DNA of 64,000 nucleotides from Ectocarpus siliculosus (GCA_000310025.1 FN647768.1:194746-258745), one strand, 5' to 3'; counted from the first letter of the stretch, positions 47,740 to 59,800 are shown. Notes: generated by a model not told the origin, from the letters alone. Numbers and translations are program-made.

Positions 47740-49860
47740 GCGTCCATATCAAAGCTACACCCACTACAGACAAGTGATGGGTGATCTCGCGGTGGGCCCG
47801 CCCGTCTACGCCTAGGAAGCGTGTCCTTGAAAGCTCAACGACAAAATAGCACTGATATTTGCATACCGCCAAGCATAGGGAGGAGAAGCAGACATACACC
47901 TGGTCGAGTTGGCCTAGAGTATCGACCTGATTTGGTTTACGCAGAATATCGAAGGACCGAGTTTCAGATCACAGTTGTTTGGGCGTAGAATCGCGTGCCC
48001 TGCCCTAAGCAGTGGCTTACCGGCAACGATCGATGTCAATTTTAGGGTGTCAGGGTAGCGTGATGAGAAATGCGGGTTGTTGCCCGTTAGAGACTCCAGA
48101 CTTCAAAAATCATCGCCGCACAAAAGGGAGAATCACTTCACAGCTACCACCGGCCCGTTGTTCGTATGTTCTTAAGAACAATAAACTTCAATCAGCCGCT
48201 ACTTCTTCTTTTTGCTGTTGACGGCGATATGAAGGACGATCTGACCACCACCCAGTGGTACTCCCTTTTTTCGCAGGGTTAGCGCAACATAGGCTTTCTA
48301 AAAGCAAATAATCGAATTGTGGTCACAAGACACCCCAAACAAGGGCTAAAAAGTCGAAGTGTCTAGAGATAGCCCCACCAATCCGCGAACAGAAACTAAC
48401 GTCCAGAAGAAAACAAGACCAATCAGTAAAAAAAACAAGATAGGGCATGGCCAAGCCCAAAGAAGGGAAATTCATCCATCGCCAAAGAAAAATGAACAAT
48501 AAAAAAGCTGAAGAAGCCATTCTCGTACCGCTGCAAAATAAGGGAGCGTGCACCATCGGTTCGATTTATGCCGACCAGAGGCCAACGCCACCATGTTGGG
48601 CGTGAGGAGGGCTTGGTACATCACATTGAAACAAGGGCAAGCCAAAATTTACCACGCGCACACCACGTATCATCATTTGTACTGTCCTAGGGAGCATCTC
48701 TGCGTGCCCTCACAAAACCAGAAAGGTCTCTGTTGGCCTCATCAACGAGACAAGTATCTCTCTGGCACCCACAATAAGGGCGTGGGGGGGGATAGTCAGG
48801 TAGCACGAACTGCCCCCATGACTACCTGAAATGTTACGAGGGCAAAAACAATGGATGCCAACAACCTCACGGCACACCAAAGAAGACACTGGCTAACTCG
48901 CAATATCCGTGCTACGCAGTTCCACCCCACTCAAATGGGCCCACCGCTCACAGTTCTACGTGAATCGATGGTACTTTCTGAAGACACGTTTTCTGAAGAC
49001 ACGGTCACGGCCTTTCAACATGAAAAACTGAGCTGCCATCGGTCAAACACGCGCGACCAATACTCACAACGCACGACCAAATACACCATGCACACACCAC
49101 GACACGTGGACGAAGCAGTTCATCGCTCTTCATGCACGCGCGCGTTGTGACCAAGCTTCCGTTTATGCCGGGTGCCACATTCACCACCTTCAGTACGAAA
49201 CAGGATCGAGAAACACGCGAACGGAACGAACGGCCAACGTGACAGTTCCAAGAGTGCACACAGCATGCTGATAGGGCCCGCCCACGTCATAATTATTCCA
49301 GTGCGCTGGTTCCATCTCAACTCATGATCCGAGCAGACGTGCCCTTGCTGCCGGGCACTAGTCTCGATAAGGATATCGCAGTAAAACTCTGTTTAACACG
49401 GAAACGCTTAGGCCATTTCTTACAGTTCTTTTTTGGAGCTGTCTTTTTCTTTTTTCCTTCTCAAAAAAAGACAACTGGCCACAGAACTTCTCACGGTGTC
49501 CTTTTTCAGGGAAAAAAGGCCAACAAAAAATGACAACTCCTTTTGGACAGCCCATCCTGTCTTTTTCTGGGGCAGTTTTGGATAAGTCGGGGCTGTCTTT
49601 TTCTGTGGTCTTTTTTTGGTCACAACCACATGACGCTACCTACAAATCTCTCGACGGTTGATCCCCGCAAACTCTAACGGTGTTCACACGAGCTGTGTCA
49701 TGATACTGGTGCAGAGTCAATAGCATCAGCGGTAGCGTTGTTTTTTCATTCGGCTGGACCAAGTGGACAACCCAATGTGTGCGGCGCAAACAAGCGGCAA
49801 ACGATCCGAGAGAGTCTGGACGCAGCAGCGGGGGGTCTTTGTTGGTGTGCTGTCAACTTT
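47740..49860. other. Intergenic, no gene recognised
   Basis: No domain-bearing frame. At 49430-49625 there is a low-complexity patch with recurring CTGTCTTTTTCT and AAAAAAGACAACT words. Confidence 0.4.
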
Positions 49861-49899
49861 TGCGAACCCAAATTTTGGGCGTCCTATAGCCTCCTGATC

Positions 49900-50430
49900 T
49901 GTGTCAACCACCACACAAGACGGACCATACGCACAGCTCATGGCGGATACCTTTGTCATCGCTGTTGCTGGAGTGGGTGGCGAGGGAGCATCGATGAACC
50001 AAAGTTGCGACACGGGCGAAAGAGCAAAACAAATTGCTTGAAGACGAGGCGGGTCATTTTTCCCAATTGTTCACGACTCTTGCGCTCACAATTTTTGAGC
50101 GCCCTTCAGCCTCCTGGTCTGTATCAATCACCACACAAGACGGACCATACACACAGCTCATGGCGGATACCTTTGTCATCGCTGGTGCTGGAGTGGGTGG
50201 CGAGGGAGCATCGATAAACCAAAGTTGCGACACAGGCCAAAGAGCAAAAAAAAACTGGTTGCTGGCGCGGTGGGTATTTTTCCGGCGTGATGTTGACCCT
50301 CGCCATCTCAGTTTCCGTGCCTCCAATCGCCCTGTGGTCTCTAACAGCCACCACCCGAGACGGACCATACACACAGCTCATGACGGATGCCTTTGTCATC
50401 GCTGTTGCTTCACTGTATGCGGAGATATCA
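49900..50430 (+). repeat. ~218-bp tandem triplication
   Basis: The block AAGACGGACCATACGCACAG, CTCATGGCGGATACCTTTGT, CATCGCTGTTGCTGGAGTGG, CGAGGGAGCATCGATGAACC and AAAGTTGCGACACGGGC occurs at about 49910-50030 and 50130-50240. A shorter third copy lacking the second half is at 50355-50420. The spacer also repeats (GGTCATTTTTCC / GGTATTTTTCC). Copies drift out of frame relative to each other, so no coding role is supported. Confidence 0.85.
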
Positions 50431-51387
50431 CCGGAACACCATAGCGAGCGGTGGAAGGTGAATGTATGTGTGACGAACGGCCGTTGCAGGTCTCTTTTTT
50501 TCGGTCGATGACTCGGAATAGAAAAAAGAATGGACCAGCACCGCAAGAAGGGGGTCATCTTTTTTGTAGATCATTTTTTGGGTCGTCTCGTTTGGGGGAA
50601 ATAATATCAATAAAAAAGACACCGTAACAAATGGCCTTAATGGTAGATAAATCACGGCTGTTCTTTCACGAGGCCATCCACACCTGTTTGGGTTTTGGGG
50701 TGTGCATTTGCAACATGAACGTATTCGGGCGATTCCGACATGATGCGGACATACACATAAATACAAGACACCAACAATCATGTAAATTATTGTTAGCCCT
50801 GAATTTCAACGATCATCAAGGCGACTGAAAGCCCAACAAGGCTTTGGGATCCAAACAGGGGTTTTCCAACTCTAGATATAGGCACGTGATGAAACAGCTG
50901 TAGATGAATCTTATTCTTGATTATGTTATAAACATAACGCGTGTTCAAAACGTTCACTAGTTCTACAGCTGATGTCCCTCGCTTAAAATGAATTTCAAAG
51001 ATACACAGCAATTTGAGATGCATCATCCAAGCATGTACACTTCAAATGATCCAAGCACGGGAAAGGCAAAGTTTTCTTCAATTTCCAACTGACCGACGGC
51101 TGATACGCTCTACCTACACTTTCACCAACGCTTTGCTCTATTTCTTTGTCTCAAGGTGGCCGAAAAGAAAAGGGGGCAGGACACGTTTGGTTTGACGCGG
51201 ACAAAACCGAGCCGCAACAACTTTCTCATAGTGGTTCAACATCCTCGCTAAATCGATCTACCACAAGCTCCAGCCGTTGAAGCACGAACGGACGAAATCT
51301 ACCTGCAACGCCACAATGGGACAGACCTGCCCACACACTCCGACCATACTTCACACAAACCCTTGCAGTCACATCTCACCTTAGGGT
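50430..51387. other. Intergenic; 3' flank of the ankyrin gene
   Basis: AT-richer than its surroundings, without a recognisable gene. It presumably includes the 3' UTR of the ankyrin gene at its right end. Confidence 0.4.
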
Positions 51388-54123
51388 CTACACGAACTCC
51401 ATGATAGTCCTGAACACGCCATCCTCGTGCAAACCCACCACCTTGGCCACCAACGCACTCAAGCCACCAGCAACACCGACTTTCTCGCAAGGTAGGGGGC
51501 CTACCGACCCTCCCCCAGCTTCTCCAACACGAGGCTCGCTGCTGCTGTGAGACCCCGCCCCAGCACCAACGCTCCGTGCTCGAACACTTCGGCCGGCCCC
51601 GGGACAAGCTCCAACGTTGTCCGCTTTCAACCGCACCCTGTGCGGGAACGCACGGCACAGAACTAGCCAGCCCCGTCGACGCCATGCTTTGTCGCTTGGT
51701 GCCCATTCGAACATCTTCCGCACAGACTGCCATTTCTCCCATGAAAGATTGTCCATGGATTCATTGTCTCTCCACACGATTGCGGGGGTGATACCGGTTG
51801 AGTCGACCGCACTCTCGTCAGCACCCCATCGTAGCAGCAGGTCCATGGTTGTGGCCATCACGGAATCACCCGAACTGTAATAGTCGTATTTCGCCGCCAG
51901 ATGCAACGCCGAGGAGCCGTCGTTGTCCACCGACGCAATGTCCGCACCGCTCCTTAGCAACATCCGCATGGCGTTCCGACGACCGCTCGCAGCGGCATTA
52001 TGAAGAGGCGTGTGGCCCTGCTTGTCCTTAACATTGATTGAGGCCCCGGCGCTGATGAGGGCCTCGATACAGAAACCGTTGTCAATTTCCACCGCCCGGT
52101 GTAACGCGGTCTGACCGTTGCCGGCTTGAACATCCACGTCCGCCCCGTGCAGCAGTAGTTCGGAGAACAACTCGGGGTGGGCTAGAGAGACCACCAGTGG
52201 AGTGAATCCGAAGTCGTCGTCACGGACGTCCAGGTTCGGACCAGCAGCAAGCTGCTCCCGGAGTACAGAACTCGGGCATCCGCAACCTACCAAGTAGTAG
52301 AGCAAAGAATTTGTAGAACCGTCTTGTATGTTCCGGGTGTTGGGGTCGGCGCCGTGCTTCAACAAGGCGACCATGGCTGCAAACTCCTCAGAACCACAGT
52401 TGTCCTCCTCCTCCCAACGAGCATGGGCCGACCGAAACGCGACGGCTAGAGGCGTTCTCTTGCGGTTGTCCAGTACCTCGAAAATGGCCCCGGCAGAGAT
52501 GAGAACATCGATACCGCCAACCTCGTTGTGAAAAGCGGCATGGTGTAAAGCGGAAAATCCATCAGTGTCCCTCGCGTTCACGTCAGCTCCGTGCTGAATC
52601 AAGACTTTCATGGTGGCGTCCACGCCGTCATCGCTCAAGGTGGCCAAGGATAGAGCCGCCGATCCATTGGCGTAGTCGGCGGGAGCGTTGACGTCTGCCC
52701 CAGCGTCCAGCAGGACTGTCGCAGCGCCTACGCAGCCGCCCTCGGCGGTCAACGCGAGCGGCGTGCGGCCTTTCGCGTTGAGTGAATCGATGTCAGCCCC
52801 GTAGTCTATAAGTGCGCGAATCCATTCGGAGCGTCCAGCAGCGGATGCCGCATGGAGAGGCGTATCACCGGCATCATCCTTCACGTCGACACGAGCCCCA
52901 TGCCGCAGCATCGACACGACGGCTTCAGGGCAATCGCCCGTACAGGCGCAATGGAGGGGTGTCCTACCGAACCGGTCCGCTATGCCATTGACCGAAGCCC
53001 CGGCTGCCACAAGCTGATCGATCACAGCTACGTTAGATTCGCCGCTGACCTTGTGTAGCGGCGAACATCCCCATGGGTCTGTAGCGTCGACAATCGCTCC
53101 GTGCTGGATCAAGGTCGTCACAACCTCAGCGTGCCCTCCCTTAAAAGCCGAGTCCAACGCTGAATGGTGTGAGTATGCTGGGCGAAGATTGGCGTTGGCA
53201 CCGGCTGCGAGAAGCGTTTTCACGATAGCGGTGTGGCCGTTACGGGCTGCAAGGTTAAGAGCGTTCGAGCAATCCCGCCCAAAGCTACACACCTTCCCTG
53301 ACCTATGCACGTCCGCTCCGTGCTTCACCAGGGATAGTGCGGCTTTGGACGAACCTCGCTCGCTGGCCATGTGCAGAGGTGTGTACCTTTTGCCATACGT
53401 GCCACCCTGGGCGTTGATCTTCGCCCCAGCCTCGATGAGCGCGTTGATTGCACCCACTGTATCCCCCATCGCAGCCGAGTGCAAGGCCGTGCAGCCGTTC
53501 GAGTCAGGGGCATTGACGTCCACTCCGTGCCGAATCAACGCTTGCATGACCTCAACATGCCCACGTCTAGCAGCCAGGCTCAGCGCCGAAAACGCCTTGT
53601 CCTTCCCGTACCGAAAGCTCGAGTCTCCACCGGCGTCCAGCAGAGCTTGAACGGCGGGCAGAGATCCACGCTGTGCTGAGAGATGAATTGGCGTTCGGCC
53701 CTTGCTGTCTAGCACATCCACCTCAGCCCCGTTACGAAGCAGCAAGGACACGACATTGCCAAGGCCGTTGGCGGCAGCAAGGTGGAGAGGGGTATCACCA
53801 CTGTCATCTTTCTCCTTCGAGGGAGCTCCCATCTCCAGCAACCCCCGTGCGAGTGCATCCTGGCCTGCTTTAAGCGCCAGATGGAGAGCACTCCCGCCCG
53901 CCCCGGCTCCCTGGAGCTTCGTCACGAGATCAAGGTTGCCCGCACCGGCGGCGTGTTCCAGCGGAGTTCGCAGCCACTCAGACCACTTCCTTCTGTTAGT
54001 CCCGGCACAGACGAGATCGAAGATGCTTTCCTCCACCCCCCGCAGTTTCGCCCTAAAACTGAGCTGGTGGCTGGATTCTGAGACCCGTTGGTGCTGTTGC
54101 GGTTGCTGTCCCTGGCTCGCCAT
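51388..54123 (-). CDS. Ankyrin-repeat protein
   Basis: Single open frame on the minus strand, 911 aa from the ATG at 54123 (MASQGQQPQQHQRVSESSH). The frame is open a further 83 codons upstream, but that part is compositionally unlike protein and probably 5' UTR. Residues from about 45 to 760 are roughly 20 ankyrin repeats (GDTPLHLAAANGLGNVVSLL, GRTPIHLSAQRGSLPAVQAL, GHTPLHNAAASGRRNAMRML). The C-terminus (RRRGWLVLCRAFPHRVRL, then LVAKVVGLHEDGVFRTIMEF) is a tail I associate with a large brown-algal ankyrin family. It is likely a protein-binding scaffold; partner unknown. No intron is needed. It lies between two clusters of decayed cyclin-like copies yet is itself intact. Confidence 0.88.
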   Translation of the reverse strand: MASQGQQPQQHQRVSESSHQLSFRAKLRGVEESIFDLVCAGTNRRKWSEWLRTPLEHAAGAGNLDLVTKLQGAGAGGSALHLALKAGQDALARGLLEMGAPSKEKDDSGDTPLHLAAANGLGNVVSLLLRNGAEVDVLDSKGRTPIHLSAQRGSLPAVQALLDAGGDSSFRYGKDKAFSALSLAARRGHVEVMQALIRHGVDVNAPDSNGCTALHSAAMGDTVGAINALIEAGAKINAQGGTYGKRYTPLHMASERGSSKAALSLVKHGADVHRSGKVCSFGRDCSNALNLAARNGHTAIVKTLLAAGANANLRPAYSHHSALDSAFKGGHAEVVTTLIQHGAIVDATDPWGCSPLHKVSGESNVAVIDQLVAAGASVNGIADRFGRTPLHCACTGDCPEAVVSMLRHGARVDVKDDAGDTPLHAASAAGRSEWIRALIDYGADIDSLNAKGRTPLALTAEGGCVGAATVLLDAGADVNAPADYANGSAALSLATLSDDGVDATMKVLIQHGADVNARDTDGFSALHHAAFHNEVGGIDVLISAGAIFEVLDNRKRTPLAVAFRSAHARWEEEDNCGSEEFAAMVALLKHGADPNTRNIQDGSTNSLLYYLVGCGCPSSVLREQLAAGPNLDVRDDDFGFTPLVVSLAHPELFSELLLHGADVDVQAGNGQTALHRAVEIDNGFCIEALISAGASINVKDKQGHTPLHNAAASGRRNAMRMLLRSGADIASVDNDGSSALHLAAKYDYYSSGDSVMATTMDLLLRWGADESAVDSTGITPAIVWRDNESMDNLSWEKWQSVRKMFEWAPSDKAWRRRGWLVLCRAFPHRVRLKADNVGACPGAGRSVRARSVGAGAGSHSSSEPRVGEAGGGSVGPLPCEKVGVAGGLSALVAKVVGLHEDGVFRTIMEFV

Positions 54124-54709
54124 GGTGCAGGTGTAACTCCGAGTACACCTCAGCAGCACAACCCTCCTGATGGGCCCAGCGGTCAAGGGTAAAATGTTTA
54201 CTCCACTTGACGTGGTGTTCTCCTTTGATGGGGGAGAGTAATAAGCTGCTGGGTATAATAGACGTCTATCGTGCTGTCGTGCCGTGCGCAGTTTGGGGTG
54301 ACGGCGACGAAGACGACCACAAAGTGAGTGCGGGTGAGCAAAGCTAACTAACCTCAGAACCTCTGCAACCAAGAAACGCGCGAAATTTCAAATCTCGGAA
54401 GTTTTCTGTGTCTTGCGTGGCATGTTTTTTATTGTTACAGCCCCGGCCCACAGTCCCGTCGGCGAGAGATTGTCCCGCATGAACACTGTAAGCAGTCAGC
54501 AGTCAGCAGTTACTTGGAAGGGGGAGACTCGTTTTTATCTCTTGTACTAGACACGCAAGGGGAGCGAGGAGAAGTGGGCCCTCCATCATGAAATTTCGAG
54601 AAGGAGGGGGACCCACACGTATGTAATACTATGTAACTATTGCTGTAGAGTTACGGTCCGGTTTTTGTGTGTTTTGCAGGATGAATACTGTATGTATGTA
54701 CATGTGAAT

Positions 54710-55860
54710 ATCCTGTCGTCACGCGCCCCGTTCTGAATCCCGTGGACCAGCACGCGTCGTCGAGTCCGACGGTTACGGGTTGTTGGCTGATCGTTAAGAC
54801 GTTCTCGGTCTTTTCCGTGGGGAGACTCAAGGAAACAGCAAACTACAAGTCGCCCGGAGAAGAGGGAGTTCGCAGTACATATCGTCTACGGATGAAGGCG
54901 ATGAGGCACAGGAGGAGACCGTCCGCAAGCGCTCGTCGGGTACAGCCGGTTGTTGGCTGCTTTCCCGGTTAGGAGTCTTCGCGGGTGAGGGGGTCCAAAC
55001 GGTTGCTGGCTGCCTTTCCGGTTTGGAGTCTTTGCGGGTGAGGGGGTTCAAACGAACAAGAGTGGACAGGATATCACGCAGCAACAGAATGGCGAGACGT
55101 TTTCGTGGCTGCGGTTGATATTGCTATGATTCCACAGCGAAACACACGCAATCCTGGCGAGAGAAAACACCATCGCATTTATCCAGGTCCACTGATCGAA
55201 ATCTCCCGGCTCCGCTGCGCTCTCCCCTGGCCCCGCTCCGAGGGCCGTCACAATCGACCAAAAAAGGTGCCCCCGCGCAATTCTTGGTATATTTACAGAA
55301 GTGAGGGTTTCAAGGGACACAAGGGGCTGACTTGTTTGGCTTCTGACGGGAGTATCGGTTGCGACTCCAATAGAGATGCCCAAGCAACCGCTCAAAACTT
55401 GCAGCTGACTGCGATCCTGTGCAGCAGGTGACTGCTCGCCAGGCCCCACCAATTTATGGTTCCTTTGTTTCTATGAAGCGCAGTCAGTAGCGTGCGAGCA
55501 GTTCAACGTTCAGGTCAACGTGGTGAGAACATACACAAAAAACAACTTTTGAATGTTTGCTCAGGTGATGGAACTCGACGGCCTCCTACAGAAGATCAAC
55601 CTCAACATGGAACTTTCTCGCGAACCCACTTCTTTTCTCTTCAGGGTGCTGGGAGACACTTTGGCAAGCTATGAGAGAGGGAACGCGGCTTGGACGACGA
55701 CTCCGAACGGTACTTCACACGTGAGATCGAGTGGGAATGACCCGATGTAGTTCAGAAACTTGGTTATGGGGTAAGCTAAACTTTTGCTGCGACAGCAAGT
55801 CAATTGAACCCGGTTCAATTTGTGGTCGCGACAGCAGTGTTCATTCCGAACGTTCTCTGC
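54710..55860 (+). repeat. Cluster B, N module (direct copy of 42470-43560)
   Basis: CCTGTCGTCACGCGCCCCGT at 54711 opens the same series as cluster A and closes at the GTGGTCGCGACAGCAG block. It contains an internal duplication of about 65 bp (GGTTAGGAGTCTTCGCGGGT then GGTTTGGAGTCTTTGCGGGT) not present in A. A short stretch (VMELDGLLQKINLNMELSRE, 55562-55620) is open here and frame-shifted in A. Confidence 0.75.
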
Positions 55861-55883
55861 TTGCTTATTGGTTCTTGAGCAGT

Positions 55884-56108
55884 ATACCGTAGGAGGCAGA
55901 GAGATGGCACCCCCCGTAGATCGATTTTCAGAGGTCGATTGCTCCACAACCAAGATTGCGTCAACATCAAAAGTGGTGGTTTCGGAAACATCCCGTCAAG
56001 GGCTTTCCGTAGACGCATCGTGTTGGTCCGCACCCCGTTTGTTGTGGGGCAATGGAGCTATGAAAGTGGGTCTTGGGAGGTTGTCACCTCTCCGCCACAT
56101 ACGGTATG
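55884..56108. mobile_element. Possible second MITE with TACCGTA...TACGGTA ends
   Basis: Begins TACCGTAGGAGGCAGAGAGA and ends CTCCGCCACATACGGTA. The outer 35 bp or so are inverted with several mismatches. Length (about 225 bp) and terminal 7 bp are the same as the element at 41541-41765, and AGATCGATTTTCAGAGGTCGAT resembles its inner TIR. Likely a diverged member of the same family. Confidence 0.55.
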
Positions 56109-56259
56109 CCGGTCACAACTATTCGTTCGTGTGTACTGAGCATGTGAGAGAAACAGGCAATATGATGTGCTGGTGCAAGGTTGTCGCACAATATTCGTAC
56201 TTCATTGGACAGGCGGAATATCTCGTCGTCTTGCAATGGTCACCGGGTCTATCGTCACG

Positions 56260-56640
56260 TGAATAAGCTGGACGTTTTCGGCGGCGATCGGCGGCGTAAA
56301 CATTTTCGAGTTTAGGATGGCAAGCGTGACGGAGTCCGCCGCTAACAGGGTGCATGACGGGAACTCAGCACTGGCAACGGCAGTCAGACCGGTAGCGATG
56401 TTGATGATTGCGGAGGTGCATTCATTGAAGAGCTACTGCAGGCGACCCACCAGCATGTAAAACCCCAGTTGAACGTTGTCGTAGTCGTTTTCTTGTTTGA
56501 TGATCAGGTGTTCGAGGCTGCAGTCTGTCTCTTCTGCGCAAAGAGCGATGCCCCCCTTAACGGGTTCCGCCGCTGCCGGGCGGCCCTGAGGGGGTCGGCG
56601 CGCGTTGATGATGCTCATGAGGAATAGGTTGGTGGTGAGC
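56260..56640 (-). pseudogene. Cyclin-like fragment B1 (P module into cyclin box)
   Basis: Minus strand: RPAAAEPVKGGIALCAEETD, EHLIIKQENDYDNVQLGFYM, then past one in-frame TAG IINIATGLTAVASAEFPSCT and LAADSVTLAILNSKMFTPPI. This copy shows that the P module runs directly into the SVTLAILN helix, with no frameshift between them. Only one stop interrupts it; homology ends near 56260. Confidence 0.55.
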
Positions 56641-56744
56641 TAGCTGGGTGCGCAGCTCACCGTAGCCTGTGCTCTACCTTCGTTTAGCCTCCCACTAACC
56701 TACTTCAGCATACCTTGATTGTCGTGATTATCCGTCACCACGCG

Positions 56745-57310
56745 CTGATCTCTCAGGGCCGCCCGATCGCGGCGGAACCCCTTCAAGGGGCCATCGCTCT
56801 CTCCACAGACGCGTCTGACAACATGCTCCAAGCGCCTCTCCACTAAGCAAGACGCCGACTACGGCAACGCCCGCCTAGGTTGTTACATGCTGAGGGGACA
56901 CAAGCATCAGCTGTTCCGGAGTGTCACCTCCACAAAGATCACCATACTTTCCGGTCTGGCTGCCGATTCCGGTCTTGCGTTCCCCCCGTACCCTATGGCC
57001 GTGGACACCCTCACTCCTGCCATCGTACACTCGGGAAAGGCAATTGAAGACGATCGCCCATGAGGAGATCACAGGTGACGATTGCCTGCCGATGGCGTAC
57101 AAACTCGAGGAGATCAGTCGGGAGAGCACCCTCTCACCAGTCCTCGCGGTTTGCAACTTGTGGGGGCCCAGCCACGTCGCTGCAACGAAGAAGCGTATGG
57201 CCAACGTGGAGACCAAGGTGTGCACACATCTTGAGAGGACTCTCGACGCGGCAACGCGCACGGCGCTAGCGCACCTGTTCCTCGCCCGCCCAGTCTCCGA
57301 ACGGGCTCAT
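56745..57310 (+). pseudogene. Cyclin-like fragment B2
   Basis: Plus strand: RPIAAEPLQGAIALS near 56760 after a CTCTCAGGGCC junction, a broken P module, then SRESTLSPVLAVCNLWGPSH and VAATKKRMANVETKVCTHLE, ending ARTALAHLFLARPVSERAHA. It is head-to-head with B1 and tail-to-tail with B3, the join lying near 57310. Confidence 0.55.
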
Positions 57311-57930
57311 GCCCAAGTGCGCGAATGTCGTGGGCGCTACGGCGTTGAGCGCCCACTTCAGACTGGCGCACACCTTGGGCTTCACTTTGGCCATGTTCTT
57401 GTTTGTTACAGCGACGTGGTCGGGCCCCCACACGTTGCACACAGGGAGCACTGCGGCGAGGGTGCTCTCCGGCCCATTCTCCTCCAACTTGTGGGTCATC
57501 AGCTGGCACACCAGGGGGAGCAGATCGCGGTCGCCATCCGCGATCCCCTCATCGGCAGTGGTCGCCGTGAACCTTGCCAAGTTGACGATCGTGAGAGCTA
57601 TGGCGTCCGCGGCCACAGGGTGCGAGGGGACTTAAACACCGGCACCAGCAGTTAGACCGGTGGCAATGTCGATTGCGGCCGGCGTGAAGGGACTAAACAG
57701 CTGGGGTTGGCGACCCTTCAGCATGTGAAAGCCCACGCGAACGTTGACGTAGTCATTTTCTTGCTTGGTGAACAGGTGCTAGAGCATGTTATCGATCTTG
57801 GCCTCTTCTGTGCACAGAGCGATGGCCCCTTGAAGGGGTTCCGCCACGGCGGGGCGGCCCTGAGAGGTCAGAGGGTATTGATGATGTTTCACGGAGAACA
57901 GCTTGGTGATGACACAGCTGGGTGGATGGC
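57300..57930 (-). pseudogene. Cyclin-like fragment B3 (longest uninterrupted cyclin-box copy)
   Basis: Minus strand: P module (SDGPLKG-type shadow on the other strand; GFHMLKGRQPQLFSPF in frame), a stop, then 57616-57266 in one frame. That frame reads VAADAIALTIVNLARFTATT, ADGDRDLLPLVCQLMTHKLE, ENGPESTLAAVLPVCNVWGP, MAKVKPKVCASLKWALNAVA and PTTFAHL, following the cyclin-box helix pattern. HKLEE matches the family's SKYEE, whose Lys contacts CDK in known cyclins. The frame then runs into the junction with B2. Confidence 0.6.
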
Positions 57931-58019
57931 TCAACGTAGCTGAAGCGCTCCGGCTGGAGTGCCCCAGCTTCGTTTAGCCTCCCACCCACCTGTCTCAACG
58001 CCACCCTGACTTTCGTGAT

Positions 58020-58960
58020 CATTACCAACGTGCGCTGACCTCTCAGGGCCACCTGGCCGCGGCGCAACCCCTTCAAGGGGCCATCGCTCTCCCCACAGAA
58101 GATACCGAGACCAACATCATGCTTCAACACTTGTTTGCTGAGCGAGACACCGACAGCGGCAACGTTCAACTCGGTTTTTACATGCTGAGGGGCCGGTTGC
58201 GCCAGCTGTTTCGGCGTTTCACCCCGGCAATGGTCGACATCGCTACCGGGTCTGACTGTCGGTGCCGGTATTCCCCTCGTACCTTGCGACCTCGGATATC
58301 CATCACTCTCGCCATCGTCAATTCGGAAACGTTATTGGCCGCGGCTGCCGACGAGAAGATGGCGAATGACGAAGGTGATCTGCTCCCAATGGTGCGCCTG
58401 CTGATGGCCTACAAGCAGGAGGAGACCGGGCCGGAGAACACCCTCGCCGCATTGCTCGCTGTATGCGACGAGTGGGAGCCCGACCACGTCAATGGAATCA
58501 AGAAGCGTATGGCTGAGAGATAGATACCAAGGCGTGCGCAAGTCTTGAGTGGGCCCTCAACGCGGCAACGCCCACGATGTTCGTGCACCTGTTCCTCGCC
58601 CGTACGTTGTTCGAGAGGGCTCTCGTCCAGGCGCAGACCCGCGCTGTGAGTAAACTCGCGACGGCGACGCTTCGAGATGGGTACGGCTCGGCGTTTCCAC
58701 GGACGTTATGCCGTCGGAACTGGTTCACCCTGCCATATTCTCAGCAGCAGTGCTCCGTGAAGATGGTCTTCATACTGCTCGACAGATCCCCCAGATTTGT
58801 AAGGAGTGGCGTCGTTGGCGTGGAAAATGCAAGGTACGGCGAGCTGTATCCCGAAGACGAGAGCTCCAGCCCCGTGAAGATGACAGTACATACAATCACA
58901 TCCGGTGTCGGCACTAATGGTGTCGGCTGGCAACGGAGCGATGGCGCGTGGTAGACGTTC
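58020..58960 (+). pseudogene. Cyclin-like fragment B4 (most complete copy)
   Basis: Plus strand, one frame 58119-58523: NVQLGFYMLRGRLRQLFRRF, then SITLAIVNSETLLAAAADEK, LLPMVRLLMAYKQEETGPEN, ALLAVCDEWEPDHVNGIKKR, stopping after MAER. A small indel shifts the frame, after which TKACASLEWALNAATPTMFV, HLFLARTLFERALVQAQTRA and VSKLATATL continue; another slip follows and VFILLDRSP/PVKMTVHT ends it. Collinear with A2 (44630-45480). This is the best template for the ancestral gene. Confidence 0.6.
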
Positions 58961-59229
58961 ACTCCACAACATTTTCGCGACGCCGGGCTCTCTATCACAC
59001 TCTGTCCGTGTCTCTCTTCTTTCCCGGTGATCCTCTTCCGTTCCGAGCGCGTCTAGCTAACGACTAAATTGCGACCTATCTATGCGGATTCAGTGCTTCG
59101 ACGTGGGGTGGATTGGGATAGCGCTCAGGCAAGCAGAACTTCTTTTGTGTCTTTTTTAATGGTCGCGGGCTCTATCGTCACGCGAGTAAGCTGGAGAAGC
59201 GATTTTATAACCAACCACGCTCTTTCGTA

Positions 59230-59800
59230 TTGACTGGAGGCGGGTCGACGCCCGCTCGACTGTTCCAGTACCCCCTTTCCCAGCGGGGCATCATAGACGC
59301 ACCGATCGGATCGGACCGACGCCGACTTAGTTTGGCGAACCTGTTCGGTGTCGGAAGCCAGTACCATCCGCGGTAAGATAACCGATGGCTAGCGGTTGGA
59401 ATGTGCCTGACTTCTGGCAAGACGTTTGCAACATGGGCGGCTCATGCCTACCACCATGTCCATGGTAGTACGGACCGGGAAGATAGGGCACGCCATAGTC
59501 GGGGAAGCCCCCCACCCTCGCCTCAACTGCTCGCACGCACGACGTAAGCGTCGACGGCTCTCGACGCCCTGTCCGTCGGCCAACGTCCCGTTTCGCCATC
59601 CTTTGTCTTCCTTCCGGCAACGGCGGTGCTACACGTTACCATTCGAACCCTCGCCGACGCAGTATACCGCCTCCACGGTCCTCCACCACGAATACCTGTA
59701 GGCTCGAGAGCGGTGCCGGGTGTAGGACGGTATGTACGGTCGACCTTCCTTAGAAGATGGCAGCGGCAGCCAATTTCGACGGCTTGAAATACGACGAAAC
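59230..59800 (+). repeat. Cluster B, X module copy 1
   Basis: Same series as 45690-46090, with extra left sequence (GTGGGTTCTAC-type and GTTTGGCGAACCTGTT, ACATGGGCGGCTCA, GTAGTACGGACCGGGAAG) that recurs at 60700-61010. Confidence 0.7.

Noticed and set aside
53051-53650. 199-codon plus-strand frame
   Set aside because: Antisense shadow of the ankyrin repeats; its regular composition comes from the repeat on the other strand.
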